In this document: positions 43,905-55,827 of the stretch, in pieces
Position numbering within the stretch: position 1 is the stretch's first letter
How the letters are laid out: every line of letters starts with the position of its first letter
Source of the DNA: Luteimonas fraxinea
GTDB lineage: Bacteria > Pseudomonadota > Gammaproteobacteria > Xanthomonadales > Xanthomonadaceae
Assembly (NCBI RefSeq): GCF_021233355.1
Contig: NZ_CP089507.1
Span: 248,001 to 312,000 of the forward strand
Reading direction: 5' to 3'
DNA length: 64,000 nt
The notes under the pieces: model-generated
Told to the model about the DNA's origin: nothing
What the model saw: the letters and a program-made list of their open reading frames with translations, nothing else
The model's database searches: none
Translations under genes and position numbers: made by a program

Positions 43905-44660
43905 TCAGATCGCCTGCCCGCCCGACACCTCGATCCGCTGCGCATTGACCCACCGGTTCGCATCGCCCAGCAGCGCCGCGATCATCGGCCCGATGTCATC
44001 CGCGACGCCCACGCGTCCCAGCGCGGTGATGCCCGCCAAATGTGCATTGATCTGCGCGTTGTCGCGCACCGCGCCGCCGCCGAAATCCGTTTCGATCGCA
44101 CCCGGCGCCACCGTGTTCACTGCAATGCCGCGCGCGCCGAACTCCTTGGCCATGTAGAGGCTCAATGTCTCTACCGCCGCCTTCGTTGCCGCATACGCCG
44201 CGTAGCCCGGATACGCGAAGCGCGTGAGTCCGGTCGAGATGTTGACGATGCGCCCGCCGTCATTGATCAGCGGCAGCAGTGCCTGGGTCAGGAAGAACAC
44301 GCCCTTGAAGTGCACATCCACCAGCCGGTCGAACTGGGCGACGGTGGTCTCCGCGATCGGTGCGGTGTCGCCGTGGCCAGCGTTGTTGACGAGGTCATCG
44401 AAGGTGTTGCGCTGCCAGCTTGCGCGCAGCACGGCACGCAGCTGATCGACGAACGCCGGAAACGCCTCGACATCGCCGGTATCGAGCTGCAGCGCCACCG
44501 CCTTGCGGCCCAGCGCTTCGATTTCGGCGACGACCGCATGCGCTTCTTCGGCATTGCTGCGGTAGGTCAGTACGACATCGCCGCCGCCGCGGGCGACCGC
44601 AAGTGCGGTATTGCGGCCGAGGCCGCGGCTGGCGCCGGTGATCAGGGCAATCCGGGTCAT
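43905..44660 (-). CDS. Short-chain dehydrogenase/reductase
   Basis: A 251-residue classical SDR with the cofactor motif TGASRGLG at ~8-15, NNAG at ~91, and the catalytic YAAYAATK (Tyr-x3-Lys). It reduces or oxidises an unknown carbonyl or alcohol with NAD(P)(H). AGGAG stands six bases before the ATG 44660. It is divergent from an AraC-type regulator that probably controls it. Confidence 0.88.
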   Translation of the reverse strand: MTRIALITGASRGLGRNTALAVARGGGDVVLTYRSNAEEAHAVVAEIEALGRKAVALQLDTGDVEAFPAFVDQLRAVLRASWQRNTFDDLVNNAGHGDTAPIAETTVAQFDRLVDVHFKGVFFLTQALLPLINDGGRIVNISTGLTRFAYPGYAAYAATKAAVETLSLYMAKEFGARGIAVNTVAPGAIETDFGGGAVRDNAQINAHLAGITALGRVGVADDIGPMIAALLGDANRWVNAQRIEVSGGQAI

Positions 44661-44801
44661 GGGAACTCCTCTGGAATCGTTGGAAGGTCGATGCACAGAC
44701 TGCGCCCGGCCCCGCCCGGCGCGTTGCCGGAACCTCCACGACCTTTGCCCATTCCTGCCGCGCGCTGCCCACGCTACGCACGCGGGCGCTACGATTGAGC
44801 C

Positions 44802-45674
44802 ATGTCCACGTTGCCCGAAGCTGTCCGTCGCCACGCCGATGCCCATGCTGGCGCCGATGGGATCGCGCTCTTGCCGATCCCCGGCCTGATGGCTGTGCGC
44901 GCGTTCGCGCCCAGCGATCTTATGCACGACGTGCAGCGCCCGCTGGTGTGCCTGGTCCAGCAGGGCGGCAAGCGCGTCACCTACGGCACCCGCGCGTTCG
45001 AGTTCACGGCTGGCCACTCGTTGCTGATCACCGCCGACATTCCCACCGTCAGCCAGATCACCCACGCCAGCGCCGCGTCGCCGTACTACTCGCTGGTACT
45101 GGCACTCGATCCTGCTGTGATCGCCGATCTCGTCGCGCAGATGGGCCCGCAGCCGCCGGACGATCCCGGTCCCGTGCGTGTGCACCCCACAGAACCCGAA
45201 GTGGCCGATGCCGCGCTGCGCCTGTTGCAGTTGCTCGAGCAGCCGGACGCCCTGCCCGTGCTGCAGGCCCAACGCATCCGCGAGCTGCATTACTGGCTGC
45301 TCGCCGGCCAGCATGGACACGCGATCCGCCGCCTCGGCTGGCCCGATGGCCACGTGCAACGCATCGCCCGCGCGGTGAAACTGCTGCGGCGCGACTACAG
45401 CCTGCCGCTGCCTGTCGACGCGCTCGCGACCGAAGCCGGCATGAGCGCGTCCGCCTTCCATCGCCATTTCAAATCGATCACCTCGCTGTCGCCGCTGCAG
45501 TTCCAGAAGCGCCTGCGCCTGATCGAAGCGCGCCGGCTGATGCAGTCGCAGGGCATGGCCGCGAGCAGCGCCGCGTACGCCGTGGGCTACGAGAGCGTGC
45601 CGCAGTTCACCCGCGAATACGGCCGCATGTTCGGCCGCCCGCCCGTCGCGGATACACGCGCTGCAGTCGCCTGA
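44802..45674 (+). CDS. AraC-family transcriptional regulator
   Basis: The 290-residue protein has the AraC_N-type cupin domain (~25-180) and two helix-turn-helix motifs at the C-terminus (LPLPVDALATEAGMSASAFHRHFK and the second helix around SSAAYAVGYESVPQFTREYGRMF in pattern). It lies 141 bp from the divergent SDR gene, an arrangement common in proteobacteria in which the regulator activates the reductase in response to a substrate. Confidence 0.9.
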   Translation: MSTLPEAVRRHADAHAGADGIALLPIPGLMAVRAFAPSDLMHDVQRPLVCLVQQGGKRVTYGTRAFEFTAGHSLLITADIPTVSQITHASAASPYYSLVLALDPAVIADLVAQMGPQPPDDPGPVRVHPTEPEVADAALRLLQLLEQPDALPVLQAQRIRELHYWLLAGQHGHAIRRLGWPDGHVQRIARAVKLLRRDYSLPLPVDALATEAGMSASAFHRHFKSITSLSPLQFQKRLRLIEARRLMQSQGMAASSAAYAVGYESVPQFTREYGRMFGRPPVADTRAAVA

Positions 45675-45780
45675 CGCGATACCACGCAGCAGGACATCAC
45701 CAGATCGATTCCGCGCCGTGGCCGCCTGCTTCACCGCCGTCTGCGTATAGCTGGACGCTCTCCCGAACGGATGCGCCCAC

Positions 45781-46599
45781 ATGGCCGACGCCTCTCCTGC
45801 CATCGCCCCGCCCGAAGACATCGCGAGTGCGATATCCGACACCTGCGTCGAGAAAGCTGCCCTGCCCGCCGGCAGGATGATCGGCCTCGGCATGCTCGCC
45901 GGTGCCTACATCGGCTTCGGCAGTCTCGTCGCCGTGCTCATCGGCGCAGGTGCTGGCGACCTGCCTTATGGCCTGACCCAGATCGCCGTCGGCATCGGCT
46001 TCGCACTCGGCCTGATCCTCGTGCTGCTCGCCGGCGCCGAACTGTTCACCGGCAATACGCTGATGACGTTGCCGCTCGCACAACGCCGCATCGGCGCCGG
46101 GCAACTGCTGCGCGCATGGAGCCTCGTGTGGATCGCCAACCTCGTCGGCGCTCTGCTGCTCGTCCTGCTCGCCATCGGCGCCGGCCTGCATCTCGCAGGT
46201 GAAGGCGCATTCGCCATCTCCGCAATCGAACTCGCGGCCGACAAAACGTCGAAGTCCGCCGGCAGCATCGTCGCCAGCGGCATCCTCGCCAACGTGCTGG
46301 TCTGCCTGGCCGTGTGGATGGCCGCCGGCGCGAAATCCGCGGTCGACAAGGTCGCGGTGATCGTGCCGCCTGTCGCGGCCTTCGTCGCACTGGGCCTGGA
46401 GCATTCGATCGCTAACATGTCGCTGCTGCCACTGGGCCTGATGGCGCAAGCGGCGACGGGTGCGGAACTGCCGGCAGGACTGTCGTGGGGCGCGGCGGGC
46501 GCCAACCTGTTGTGGTCGACGCTCGGGAACATCATCGGCGGTGGCGGAATCGGACTCGCGTACTGGGCGATCTACCTGCGCAAAGAGGGAAAGGATTAA
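45781..46599 (+). CDS. Formate/nitrite transporter (FNT) family protein
   Basis: A 272-residue membrane protein with six hydrophobic helices and the FNT motif LLAGAELFTGNTLMT, which forms the first half of the pore, and LGNIIGGGGIGLAYW in the second. It would move a small anion such as formate, nitrite or a related acid through the inner membrane; the ion cannot be told from sequence. A bidirectional terminator follows. Confidence 0.88.
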   Translation: MADASPAIAPPEDIASAISDTCVEKAALPAGRMIGLGMLAGAYIGFGSLVAVLIGAGAGDLPYGLTQIAVGIGFALGLILVLLAGAELFTGNTLMTLPLAQRRIGAGQLLRAWSLVWIANLVGALLLVLLAIGAGLHLAGEGAFAISAIELAADKTSKSAGSIVASGILANVLVCLAVWMAAGAKSAVDKVAVIVPPVAAFVALGLEHSIANMSLLPLGLMAQAATGAELPAGLSWGAAGANLLWSTLGNIIGGGGIGLAYWAIYLRKEGKD

Positions 46600-46644
46600 T
46601 TCGGCAACGCAAATCCGCGAAATGACCAGGCAGCCGACGCACAA

Positions 46645-46674
46645 AAAAAAGCCCCGCATCCGCGGGGCTTTTTT
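46645..46674. terminator. Bidirectional rho-independent terminator
   Basis: A stem GCCCCGC/GCGGGGC extended by six A-T pairs gives A-run and T-run on both sides. It lies between the convergent FNT gene and purA. Confidence 0.9.
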
Positions 46675-46706
46675 GAGCACTTGCGTGGACTACGCCACGC
46701 GCGTGA

Positions 46707-48162
<1,456 letters not shown>

Positions 48163-48248
48163 CGCATTATCCGGATAACGGGTGACGGGGGCCACCTGTT
48201 TGTGGGACGTGTTCATGGGGGATCGGGGTGTTCATGGAAGCGCCCCGG

Positions 48249-48560
48249 CCCTCACCCGACGCGCGTTGCGCGTCGGCCTCTCCCAGAGGGAGAGGCGCTG
48301 GGTCGACACGTGCGTGGCGGTCTCGACGGCCGGCTCGCAATGATTGAGGGCGAAGCCGCGCAATCGCGCTTTTGAGCCCCTCTCCCAACGGGAGAGGGGT
48401 TGGGGTGAGGGCTGACGCTCGCAGCGAAGTCTGATGTCGAGCGCGCATCAGACAAGGCAGCGATGGGCGTCATTCATCTGCCGACCTGATTTCAGGAGAA
48501 AGCTCCTGCCCTCACCCGCCGCGCTCCGCGCGTCGGCCTCTCCCGGAGGGAGAGGCGCTG
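48249..48560. repeat. Three units of the dispersed GGGAGAGGGG element
   Basis: Units lie at 48249-48300, 48374-48421 (inverted) and 48508-48560. Each combines a GCGC-rich palindrome (GACGCGCGTTGCGCGTC) or the CTCTCCC/GGGAGAGG pair with GGTTGGGGTGAGGGC. They belong to the family at 36997 and 43694. The whole stretch 48000-48699 holds this, a hairpin and no gene. Confidence 0.75.
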
Positions 48561-48699
48561 GATCCCGGCTCCCAGTCTCTGCCGTGATAACGATCAGTGC
48601 GCAGACGCCGCTCGAAAAAGTGGCACTCAGAGCAACTGCATCACCAGCCAACAAACTGTTCCTGCCAACCTCAATCGCCGCGCAACGAATCCGCTCCCA

Positions 48700-48885
48700 T
48701 CAACCCCGCACGAAATACAGCGCGATCAATCCCGCCGCCAACACCCCTGCGCCGATGCGGCGCAGGGTTTGGGTCGGCATCGTGAGCATCTGCTCGGCAT
48801 TGCGCCGCCAGAAGCCGGGGACCGCGAACAGGATCAGGCCTTCGAGTACGAACACCAGGCACAACGCCGCCCACAGATCCGACAT
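48700..48885 (-). CDS. DUF2065 small membrane protein (YjeT-like)
   Basis: The 61-residue protein has two hydrophobic helices (LWAALCLVFVLEGLILFAV and IGAGVLAAGLIALYFVRG) joined by a short basic loop, the DUF2065 layout. It lies 13 bp after hflC in the same direction, as in many gammaproteobacteria, and is probably in that operon. Function unknown. Confidence 0.85.
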   Translation of the reverse strand: MSDLWAALCLVFVLEGLILFAVPGFWRRNAEQMLTMPTQTLRRIGAGVLAAGLIALYFVRG

Positions 48886-48898
48886 CAGGCGCGAGCCA

Positions 48899-49762
48899 TC
48901 AACGATCGCTGCGCATGTACTGCAGGAACGGGTCGTTGCGCTCGAGCACGATCACACTGTCGCCCTTTTCGAACGCGGCGCGATAGGCCTCGAGACTGCG
49001 CTGGAACGCGTAGAACGCTGGATCGCGGTTCGCGGCGTTGCCATAGATGCGGGCCGCTTCAGCATCGCCTTCACCGCGCAGGGTCTGCGCGTCGCGCTCG
49101 GCTTCGGCGAGGATCACGGTCTGCTCGCGATCGGCCTGGCCGCGGATCGCGCGAGCGCGCTCCTCACCTTCGGCGCGCAATCGCGTGGCCACTTCCTGAC
49201 GCTCGGCACGCATGCGGTTGTAGACCTGCTGGATCACCTGGCTGTCGGTCGGCAGATCGATCTGCTTCAGACGGATGTCGATGATGCGCATGCCCAGCGA
49301 CTTCGCGGCTTCGTTGATGCCCGGCAGCTGACGCTCGACAAACTCCGAGCGGTTGCCCGAGACCAGTTCCGTGAGCGTGCTGGCGTTGATCTCGTTACGC
49401 AGCGAGTTCTTGATGATCGGCTCGAGGCGCAGGTTGGCATCGGACTCGTTGCCGGACGTGGCGCGGTAGAACGCTGCGACGTCGCTGATGGCGACGATGG
49501 CGACGAAGTCCACGCTGACGTCCTTGCGCTCTGAGGTCAGCGAGCGCTCGGGCGAGAACGCGCTGGCGTTGAAGCGGCGGTCGAACACACGCGCCGATTC
49601 GATCAGCGGCACTTTGAAGTGCAGGCCCGGACCGATGTCGGTACGCGCCACGCGGCCGAGATTGAGCACCAGGGCCACCTGGCCTTCGCGGACCACGTAC
49701 ACCGAGCCCATCAGGCCGAGCAGCACGATGATGATCAGCGGAATGACGAAGTTCAGTCTCAT
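48899..49762 (-). CDS. hflC: FtsH protease modulator HflC
   Basis: A 287-residue protein with one N-terminal membrane helix and a SPFH/band-7 domain (VVREGQVALVLNLGRV, GLHFKVPLIE), then a long helical stalk rich in Glu, Ala and Arg. With HflK it forms a large periplasmic cage around FtsH that modulates substrate access. Its start overlaps the hflK stop by four bases (ATGA). ftsH itself lies 8 kb away in this window. Confidence 0.95.
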   Translation of the reverse strand: MRLNFVIPLIIIVLLGLMGSVYVVREGQVALVLNLGRVARTDIGPGLHFKVPLIESARVFDRRFNASAFSPERSLTSERKDVSVDFVAIVAISDVAAFYRATSGNESDANLRLEPIIKNSLRNEINASTLTELVSGNRSEFVERQLPGINEAAKSLGMRIIDIRLKQIDLPTDSQVIQQVYNRMRAERQEVATRLRAEGEERARAIRGQADREQTVILAEAERDAQTLRGEGDAEAARIYGNAANRDPAFYAFQRSLEAYRAAFEKGDSVIVLERNDPFLQYMRSDR

Positions 49763-50955
49763 CGGGTGGCTCCTTCACGCGACGGGCGCGGCAGGGTGCG
49801 CGCGGGCGCCGCCGGGGTCGCGTTGCTGTTGCTGTTGCCGCTGTTGCGCGTGGCCTCGACGGCCGGCGACAGGACCTCGGGCGGAATCAGCGAGGGAGCG
49901 GCCTGTCCGCCTGCGCCCTGACCGGCCATCGGCACGTAGATCAGCTGGCGGCCATCGCCACCCACGACCACGCGGTTCTCGGCCAGCACGCTCTGCACGG
50001 TTTCCAGCCACAGACGCTTGCGGGTCACGTCCTGCGCACCGGCGTAGGCATCGACCAGCAGCGAGAAGCGGGTCGCGTCACCGGTGGCGCGGGCGATCTC
50101 GGCGGTCTTGTAGCCTTCCGCCTGCGAGCGGACACGCTCGGATTCACCGCGCGCCTCGGGCACGATCTTCGCCGCGTAAGCGCCGGCTTCCTTGACCAGC
50201 TGCTCGTTCATCTGCTGCGCGCTGTTGACGGCGTCGAACGCGTCCTTGACCTCTTCCGGCGGACGCGCGTCCTGCAGGTTGAGTTCATTGACGAACAGGC
50301 CGGTGCGGTAGCTGTCGAGCGAGGCCTGCAGCGAGGTCTGGGCAGCGGTCGAGATCGGACCACGCGCGTTGAGCGCGGCGTCCAGATTCACGCGACCGAT
50401 CTGCTCGCGGACCGCACTGAGCGCGGTCTGCTCCAGCATCTCGCGAGCGTTGCGGGTGCCGAACAGATACTGCGTGGCATCGCCGACGCGGTACTGCACG
50501 TTGAACGACACGATGACGATGTTCTCGTCGCGGGTCAGCACCGGCACAGTGTTGCTGAAGGACTGCACCGTGGTCGCGTCGACCTTGGTCACGCGCTCGA
50601 CGGGCCACGGCAGCTTGAAGTTCGGACCCGGCTGCATGACGCGGGCCACCTGGCCGAAGCGGAGGACCACGCCGCGCTGGGTTTCACCCACCAGCACGAA
50701 ACAGTTGAGCAACAGCACGATGACCACGACGACCGCGATCCAGCGCAGCGGATTGCCGCCACCGAATCCACCGCCGAAGAGCCCGCGGAACTGGTCGAGG
50801 ATGCGGTCGAAACCACCGCCACCACCGCCGCGTCCGCCACGACCACCACCGCCGGTACGGCGTGGCGGCCACGGATTGCGCTCGCCCTTGTCTCCGGAAT
50901 CCTTGCGGCCAGGAGAATCGTTGTCCTTGTTGTTGCCGGGAATGTTCCAGGCCAT
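49759..50955 (-). CDS. hflK: FtsH protease modulator HflK
   Basis: The 398-residue protein has a cytosolic Gly/Arg/Pro-rich N-terminus (~1-75), one membrane helix (~77-98), and a band-7 domain (CFVLVGETQRGVVLRFGQV) followed by a helical region and a Pro/Asn-rich tail. It is the partner of HflC. The ATG at 50955 (MAWNIPGNN) is the conserved start; upstream reading runs into the leader. Confidence 0.95.
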   Translation of the reverse strand: MAWNIPGNNKDNDSPGRKDSGDKGERNPWPPRRTGGGGRGGRGGGGGGFDRILDQFRGLFGGGFGGGNPLRWIAVVVVIVLLLNCFVLVGETQRGVVLRFGQVARVMQPGPNFKLPWPVERVTKVDATTVQSFSNTVPVLTRDENIVIVSFNVQYRVGDATQYLFGTRNAREMLEQTALSAVREQIGRVNLDAALNARGPISTAAQTSLQASLDSYRTGLFVNELNLQDARPPEEVKDAFDAVNSAQQMNEQLVKEAGAYAAKIVPEARGESERVRSQAEGYKTAEIARATGDATRFSLLVDAYAGAQDVTRKRLWLETVQSVLAENRVVVGGDGRQLIYVPMAGQGAGGQAAPSLIPPEVLSPAVEATRNSGNSNSNATPAAPARTLPRPSREGATR

Positions 50956-51143
50956 GCCTGCTCCAGTTCTGGGCGCGCAGCCTGCGTCGGCGGCGGCGCG
51001 GGGGTCGCATAGTCTAACCGGCTCGCGCCTGTCGCAGGCCACGCACCGGAGGTCATGCCGGGATTCCCGTGGCCGCGGCCCTGATCGCGAGATGGCGTCC
51101 ACTGGAAGCCGAATCGCGGGCAGATACGCACCCACCGGACCTA

Positions 51144-52463
51144 TCAGATGGTGTCGTCCTCGTCCGGAGGCAAGAGCGCGCGCAAGGGTTCACCATCGGG
51201 CTGCGACGCCAGACGCGCAGCGTCCGCATGGGCGAGGTCCACCTGCAGCAGCCAGCCGGACTCGTCGACGGTTTCCTCGCGCACGCCTTCCAGCGCATGC
51301 AGGCGGGCGTGCAGGCGACCGGACTCGGGCGGCAGACGCACTTCGCCGGTCACCCGACGGATGCCGAGCCGACGCGCGAGCGCCTGCGACAGCAGATCGA
51401 GACCGAGCCCATCGCGCGCCGAAATCCACACGCTCTCGCGCACGGCGTCATCGGCCAGCGCGTTCGGGTCCTGGTCGTAGCGCGGCGTCGCGCCTTCGAT
51501 GCGGTCGATCTTGTTGAACACCAGCAACTGCGGCAGATCGCCGGCGCCGATCTCACCCAGCACGGCATCGACCTGGGCGATGCGCTCGTTCCGCAGCGGA
51601 TCGGCCGCATCGATGATGTGCAGCAGCAGGTCGGCCTCGCGCGCTTCGCTCAGCGTGGAGCGGAACGCGGCGACGAGCTCATGCGGCAGATCGCGGACGA
51701 AGCCGACGGTATCGGCGAGCACGATGCTGCCGCCGGACAGGTCGACGCGGCGCACGGTGGGATCGAGCGTGGCGAACAGCTGGTCGGCCGCGTAGGCATC
51801 GGCGCCGGTCAGCGTGTTGAACAGCGTGGACTTGCCGGCATTCGTATAGCCGACCAGCGCCACGCGCGGCAGCTCGCTGCGCACGCGCGCCCGGCGCATC
51901 TGGGTGCGCTGCACTTCCACCTTGTCGAGCCGCGCCTGCAGCTGTTCGAGCCGCTTCTGCAACAGACGCCGGTCGGTTTCGAGCTGGGTTTCACCCGGGC
52001 CGCGCAGGCCGATCGAACCACCGCGCTGACGTTCCAGATGGGTCCAGCCGCGGACCAGGCGCGTGGCCATGTGCCGCAGCTGCGCCAGCTCGACCTGCAG
52101 CTTGCCTTCGTGGCTGCGCGCGCGCTGGGCGAAGATGTCGAGGATCAGGCCGGTGCGATCGACGACGCGGCGCTCGAGGAATTTCTCGAGGTTGCGTTCC
52201 TGGCCCGGCGTGAGCCGATGGTTGACCAGCACCAGATCGGCGCCGGTCGCGTCGGCCGCAGCCTTGACCTCGTCGAGCTTGCCGCTGCCGAACAGCGTGG
52301 CGGCATTGGGCTTGTCGATACGCGCCGGGATGACCGCGGCGACGCGGGCACCGGCCGAGCGGGCGAGTTCCGAAAATTCTTCCAGCGCGCCTTCATCGGC
52401 CGGGCCATGCGAATGCGGCTGGATCAGCAGCGCGTTTTCACCCTTGCGGGAGCGTTCGAACAA
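51144..52463 (-). CDS. hflX: GTPase HflX (TTG start)
   Basis: The 439-residue protein has the HflX N-terminal domain (~1-190) and a GTPase domain with GYTNAGKSTLF (P-loop), DTVGFVRDLP (G3) and NKID (G4). HflX binds the 50S subunit and splits stalled ribosomes during stress. The start codon is TTG 52463, giving the family's usual (M)FERSRKG opening, with GAGGTG 10-12 bases upstream. It follows hfq by 18 bp, the widespread hfq-hflX operon. Confidence 0.94.
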   Translation of the reverse strand: MFERSRKGENALLIQPHSHGPADEGALEEFSELARSAGARVAAVIPARIDKPNAATLFGSGKLDEVKAAADATGADLVLVNHRLTPGQERNLEKFLERRVVDRTGLILDIFAQRARSHEGKLQVELAQLRHMATRLVRGWTHLERQRGGSIGLRGPGETQLETDRRLLQKRLEQLQARLDKVEVQRTQMRRARVRSELPRVALVGYTNAGKSTLFNTLTGADAYAADQLFATLDPTVRRVDLSGGSIVLADTVGFVRDLPHELVAAFRSTLSEAREADLLLHIIDAADPLRNERIAQVDAVLGEIGAGDLPQLLVFNKIDRIEGATPRYDQDPNALADDAVRESVWISARDGLGLDLLSQALARRLGIRRVTGEVRLPPESGRLHARLHALEGVREETVDESGWLLQVDLAHADAARLASQPDGEPLRALLPPDEDDTI

Positions 52464-52481
52464 GTGGGTTCACACCTCGGG

Positions 52482-52763
52482 TCAGTCGGTCGTTTCGGGC
52501 GTCTCGTCTTCGCCCTCGCCCTCACCGGACTGGACGAACCCGCCACCCGGCGCCACGCGCACGTTGCGGGCCGGCACCACGGTCGAGATCGCGTGCTTGT
52601 AGACCATCTGGCTCACGGTGTTGCGCAGCAGCACCACGAACTGGTCGAACGATTCGATCGTGCCCTGCAGTTTGATGCCATTGACGAGGTAAATCGAGAC
52701 GGGCACGCGCTCGCGGCGCAGTGCGTTCAGGAAAGGATCCTGCAAGGATTGCCCCTTGGACAT
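52482..52763 (-). CDS. hfq: RNA-binding protein Hfq
   Basis: The 93-residue protein has both Sm motifs of Hfq ([19 protein letters not shown] and [11 protein letters not shown]) in the usual 65-residue core, which forms a hexameric ring that pairs small RNAs with mRNAs. The tail is short and acidic ([14 protein letters not shown]), like those of other xanthomonads. It lies downstream of miaA in the usual miaA-hfq-hflX order. Confidence 0.97.
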   Translation of the reverse strand: MSKGQSLQDPFLNALRRERVPVSIYLVNGIKLQGTIESFDQFVVLLRNTVSQMVYKHAISTVVPARNVRVAPGGGFVQSGEGEGEDETPETTD

Positions 52764-52996
52764 GGTGTTTCCCCAGCGTAGTTGTTGTTCTGATGACCTG
52801 TTGGCCGGGTCGCCACCCGCTCCCCGGATGACGACCGGCCGATGTTACACAACCGCGATGCTGTCCGTGCGGGATCGCAGGGGTGGGATGCTGTGCGGAA
52901 TCGGGGATTCGTGACGGCGGTGGTGATGCGGCGCCTGGCGTCAAAGCCGTGAAACCTTTCCCGCGAGCGGGGGCGAACTTGAGCCAACGCGCCTGC

Positions 52997-53953
52997 TCAT
53001 TCCAGAAACGCAGCGACCTCCGCATCCAGCGCATCACGCTGCGCCGCCGGATCGAACCAGCGTGCCCCGCCCCGACCGCGCAACCAGGTGAACTGCCGCT
53101 TCGCCAGCTGCCGGGTCGCGGCGATTCCGCGCTCGCGGAAATCCTCGGCCGTGCCCTGCCCGTCCAGGAACTCCCAGGCCTGGCGATACCCGACGGCGCG
53201 GATCGCCGGCAGCTCCAGCGGCGTCGGGTGCGCCTGCAACTGCGGCAACGCACGCAGTGCACGCACCTCGTCGAGGAAGCCCGCGGCGAGCATCGCGTCG
53301 AACCGGGTGGCGATACGCGCATGCAGGGCGGCGCGCTCGGGCGGCGCGATCGCGAGCGCCAGCACCTGCGCGGGAAATGGCGGCGATTCGGACGGGCGCT
53401 TCTGCCACGCGCTGATCGGAACCCCGGTCAGGCGATGCACTTCGAGCGCACGCTGGATGCGCTGCGCATCGCCGGGCTTGATGCGCGCAGCGGCTTCCGG
53501 ATCAAGCGTCGCCAGACGCGCATGCAGTGCGGGCCAACCGATTGCCCCGGCTTCAGCAGTGATCGCGGCGCGCGCGTCGGTATCGGCCTCCGGCATGGGC
53601 GACAGGCCGTCGAGCAGGGCCGCGAAATACAGGCCAGTGCCGCCGGCGAGAATCGGCACGCGGCCACGCGACAGGATGTCCTCGACCGCGGCGCGTGCGT
53701 CGGTCGCGAACTCGGCCGCGGAATACGTCTGCCACGGATCGCGCAGATCGAGCATGTGATGCGGCACCCGCGCGCGTTCCGCGGCATTGGGCTTCGCCGC
53801 TCCGATCTCGAGGCCGCGATACACCAGCGCCGAATCGACACTGACGATCTCACCGCCGAGCCGCTGCGCCCAGTCGAGCGCGAGCGCGGTCTTGCCCGAC
53901 GCGGTCGGCCCCATCAGGGCAATGGCACGGGGCTTCGGTGGAATGCTGTCCAT
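52997..53953 (-). CDS. miaA: tRNA dimethylallyltransferase
   Basis: A 318-residue enzyme with the P-loop [14 protein letters not shown] and the segments [16 protein letters not shown] and [13 protein letters not shown]. It adds a dimethylallyl group to A37 of tRNAs that read UNN codons. Either ATG 53953 or the GTG just before it could be the start. Order miaA-hfq-hflX-hflK-hflC is that of E. coli. Confidence 0.95.
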   Translation of the reverse strand: MDSIPPKPRAIALMGPTASGKTALALDWAQRLGGEIVSVDSALVYRGLEIGAAKPNAAERARVPHHMLDLRDPWQTYSAAEFATDARAAVEDILSRGRVPILAGGTGLYFAALLDGLSPMPEADTDARAAITAEAGAIGWPALHARLATLDPEAAARIKPGDAQRIQRALEVHRLTGVPISAWQKRPSESPPFPAQVLALAIAPPERAALHARIATRFDAMLAAGFLDEVRALRALPQLQAHPTPLELPAIRAVGYRQAWEFLDGQGTAEDFRERGIAATRQLAKRQFTWLRGRGGARWFDPAAQRDALDAEVAAFLE

Positions 53954-54027
53954 CACGCTTGACGTCGCTTGCTCATGCCGGTGTCCCGGTCCGGACCGTC
54001 AGCATGGGTGACGGTCCGGACACGGAA

Positions 54028-55539
54028 TCAGTATCCCGTTTCCTTCAACGACAACTGCACCTGCTCGTGCGTGGCCTGCACGTCCGCCGACGGCGCGCGG
54101 CCCAGCAGGCTGACTCCGATGATCGCTGCGGTCGCAGACAGGAAGCCGGGAATCATTTCGTACAGCTCCGAGCCCATGCGGTTGACCATGACCTCCTTCC
54201 AGAAGATCACCATCATTGCGCCGGTCAGCATGCCGGCGATCGCGCCGTTGCGGGTCATGCGCTTCCAGAACAGCGCCAGCAGCAGCACCGGGCCGAAGGC
54301 AGAACCGAAACCGGCCCATGCGTATGACACCAGACCGAGCACACGGCTGTCCGGATCGCGCGCCATCCAGATCGCGAGGATCGAGACCGCCAGCACGCTC
54401 GCGCGCCCCACCCACACCAGTTCGCCCTGCGACGCCTGCTTGCGGAAGAAGCCGCGATACAGATCCTCCGACAGCACGCTGGAGCACACCAGCAGCTGGC
54501 TCGACAGCGTGCTCATCACCGCGGCAAGAATCGCGGCGAGGATGATGCCGGCGACCCACGGGTTGAACAGCAGTTCGACCAGGGTAATGAAGACGCGCTC
54601 GGGATTTTCGAGTACCGGCGCGGCCAGCGATGCATTGGTTTCGAAGTAGGCGATGCCGAAGAAACCGACCGACATCGCGCCGATCATGCACAACAACATC
54701 CAGCTCATGCCGATGCGGCGCGCGGTGGGAATCGTGTGCACGCTCTGCGCCGCCATGAAACGCACCAGGATGTGCGGCTGGCCGAAGTAACCCAGCGCCC
54801 AGGCGAGCAGCGAAATGATGCCGACGAAGCCCAGATTGCCGCCGCGGAACCAGTCGAGCTGCAGCGGATCGTTGGCGCGGATCAGATCGATGCTGGCGTC
54901 GAAACCGCCGGTGTGCATGAAGACCAGGATCGGCGCGAGCAGAAGCGCGAACAGCATCATCATGCCCTGCGCCACGTCGGTCCAACTGACCGCGAGGAAG
55001 CCGCCGACCAGCGTGTAGAGCACCGTGACCGACGCGCCGAGCCAGATCGCCTGGCCGTAGGTCAAGCCGAACACGCTCTCGAACAGACGCGCGCCAGCGA
55101 CGACACCCGACGCGCAATAGATCGCGAAGAACACCAGGATCACCACCGCCGTGAACACGCGCAGGATGCGGCTGCGGTCATCGAAGCGGTTGGTCAGAAA
55201 GTCCGGCAGCGTCAGCGCGTTGCCGGTGCGCTCGGTGTAGACGCGCAGGGGACCGGCGACGAAACGCCAGTTGAGATACGCGCCCAGCAACAGGCCGACG
55301 GCGATCCACGCCTCCGACACGCCGCTGAGGAAGATCGCACCCGGCAGGCCCATCATCAGCCAGCCACTCATGTCGGACGCACCGGCCGACAACGCGGTTA
55401 CGCCGGGGCCGAGACTGCGCCCGCCGATGATGTAGTCGTCGAAACTCTTGGTCCGGCGCCAGGCCACGAATCCGATCACGACCATCACCGCCAGATAGAC
55501 GAGGAACATCACGATGGTCGGCGTATTGGATCTGAGCAC
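54028..55539 (-). CDS. putP: Sodium/proline symporter (GTG start)
   Basis: The 503-residue membrane protein belongs to the SSS family. It has about thirteen helices and the PutP-typical segment SAGASDMSGWLMMGLPGAIF in helix 2. It imports proline with sodium. The start is GTG 55539, with AAGGAGG directly upstream; the next ATG would remove the first helix. Transcription is leftward; folP lies behind it with a 288-bp gap. Confidence 0.92.
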   Translation of the reverse strand: MLRSNTPTIVMFLVYLAVMVVIGFVAWRRTKSFDDYIIGGRSLGPGVTALSAGASDMSGWLMMGLPGAIFLSGVSEAWIAVGLLLGAYLNWRFVAGPLRVYTERTGNALTLPDFLTNRFDDRSRILRVFTAVVILVFFAIYCASGVVAGARLFESVFGLTYGQAIWLGASVTVLYTLVGGFLAVSWTDVAQGMMMLFALLLAPILVFMHTGGFDASIDLIRANDPLQLDWFRGGNLGFVGIISLLAWALGYFGQPHILVRFMAAQSVHTIPTARRIGMSWMLLCMIGAMSVGFFGIAYFETNASLAAPVLENPERVFITLVELLFNPWVAGIILAAILAAVMSTLSSQLLVCSSVLSEDLYRGFFRKQASQGELVWVGRASVLAVSILAIWMARDPDSRVLGLVSYAWAGFGSAFGPVLLLALFWKRMTRNGAIAGMLTGAMMVIFWKEVMVNRMGSELYEMIPGFLSATAAIIGVSLLGRAPSADVQATHEQVQLSLKETGY

Positions 55540-55827
55540 GGGGCCTCCTTGGTTACGGCGCGATGCGGAAAAACGCCGCGGAAAACGGCCGCGGCGGTGT
55601 AACAGCCTAACGCAGACCGAGATTTGGGGCTGGCGCGCACGCCGGTGCCGCCGGTCCCGGCGCGTGGAAAACACCGCAGAGATTGCGCTCTAGGGCATCG
55701 AAGATCGCGGGCGCGCGTGAAGGGTCAAACGGACGCTGTGATCCGGATTTCCGGACGAAGTACCAATGGATCAGACGGTGCCAGGACGCATTGCGAGCGC
55801 GGTGTATCCGGCGCGCAGCGTGTTCGC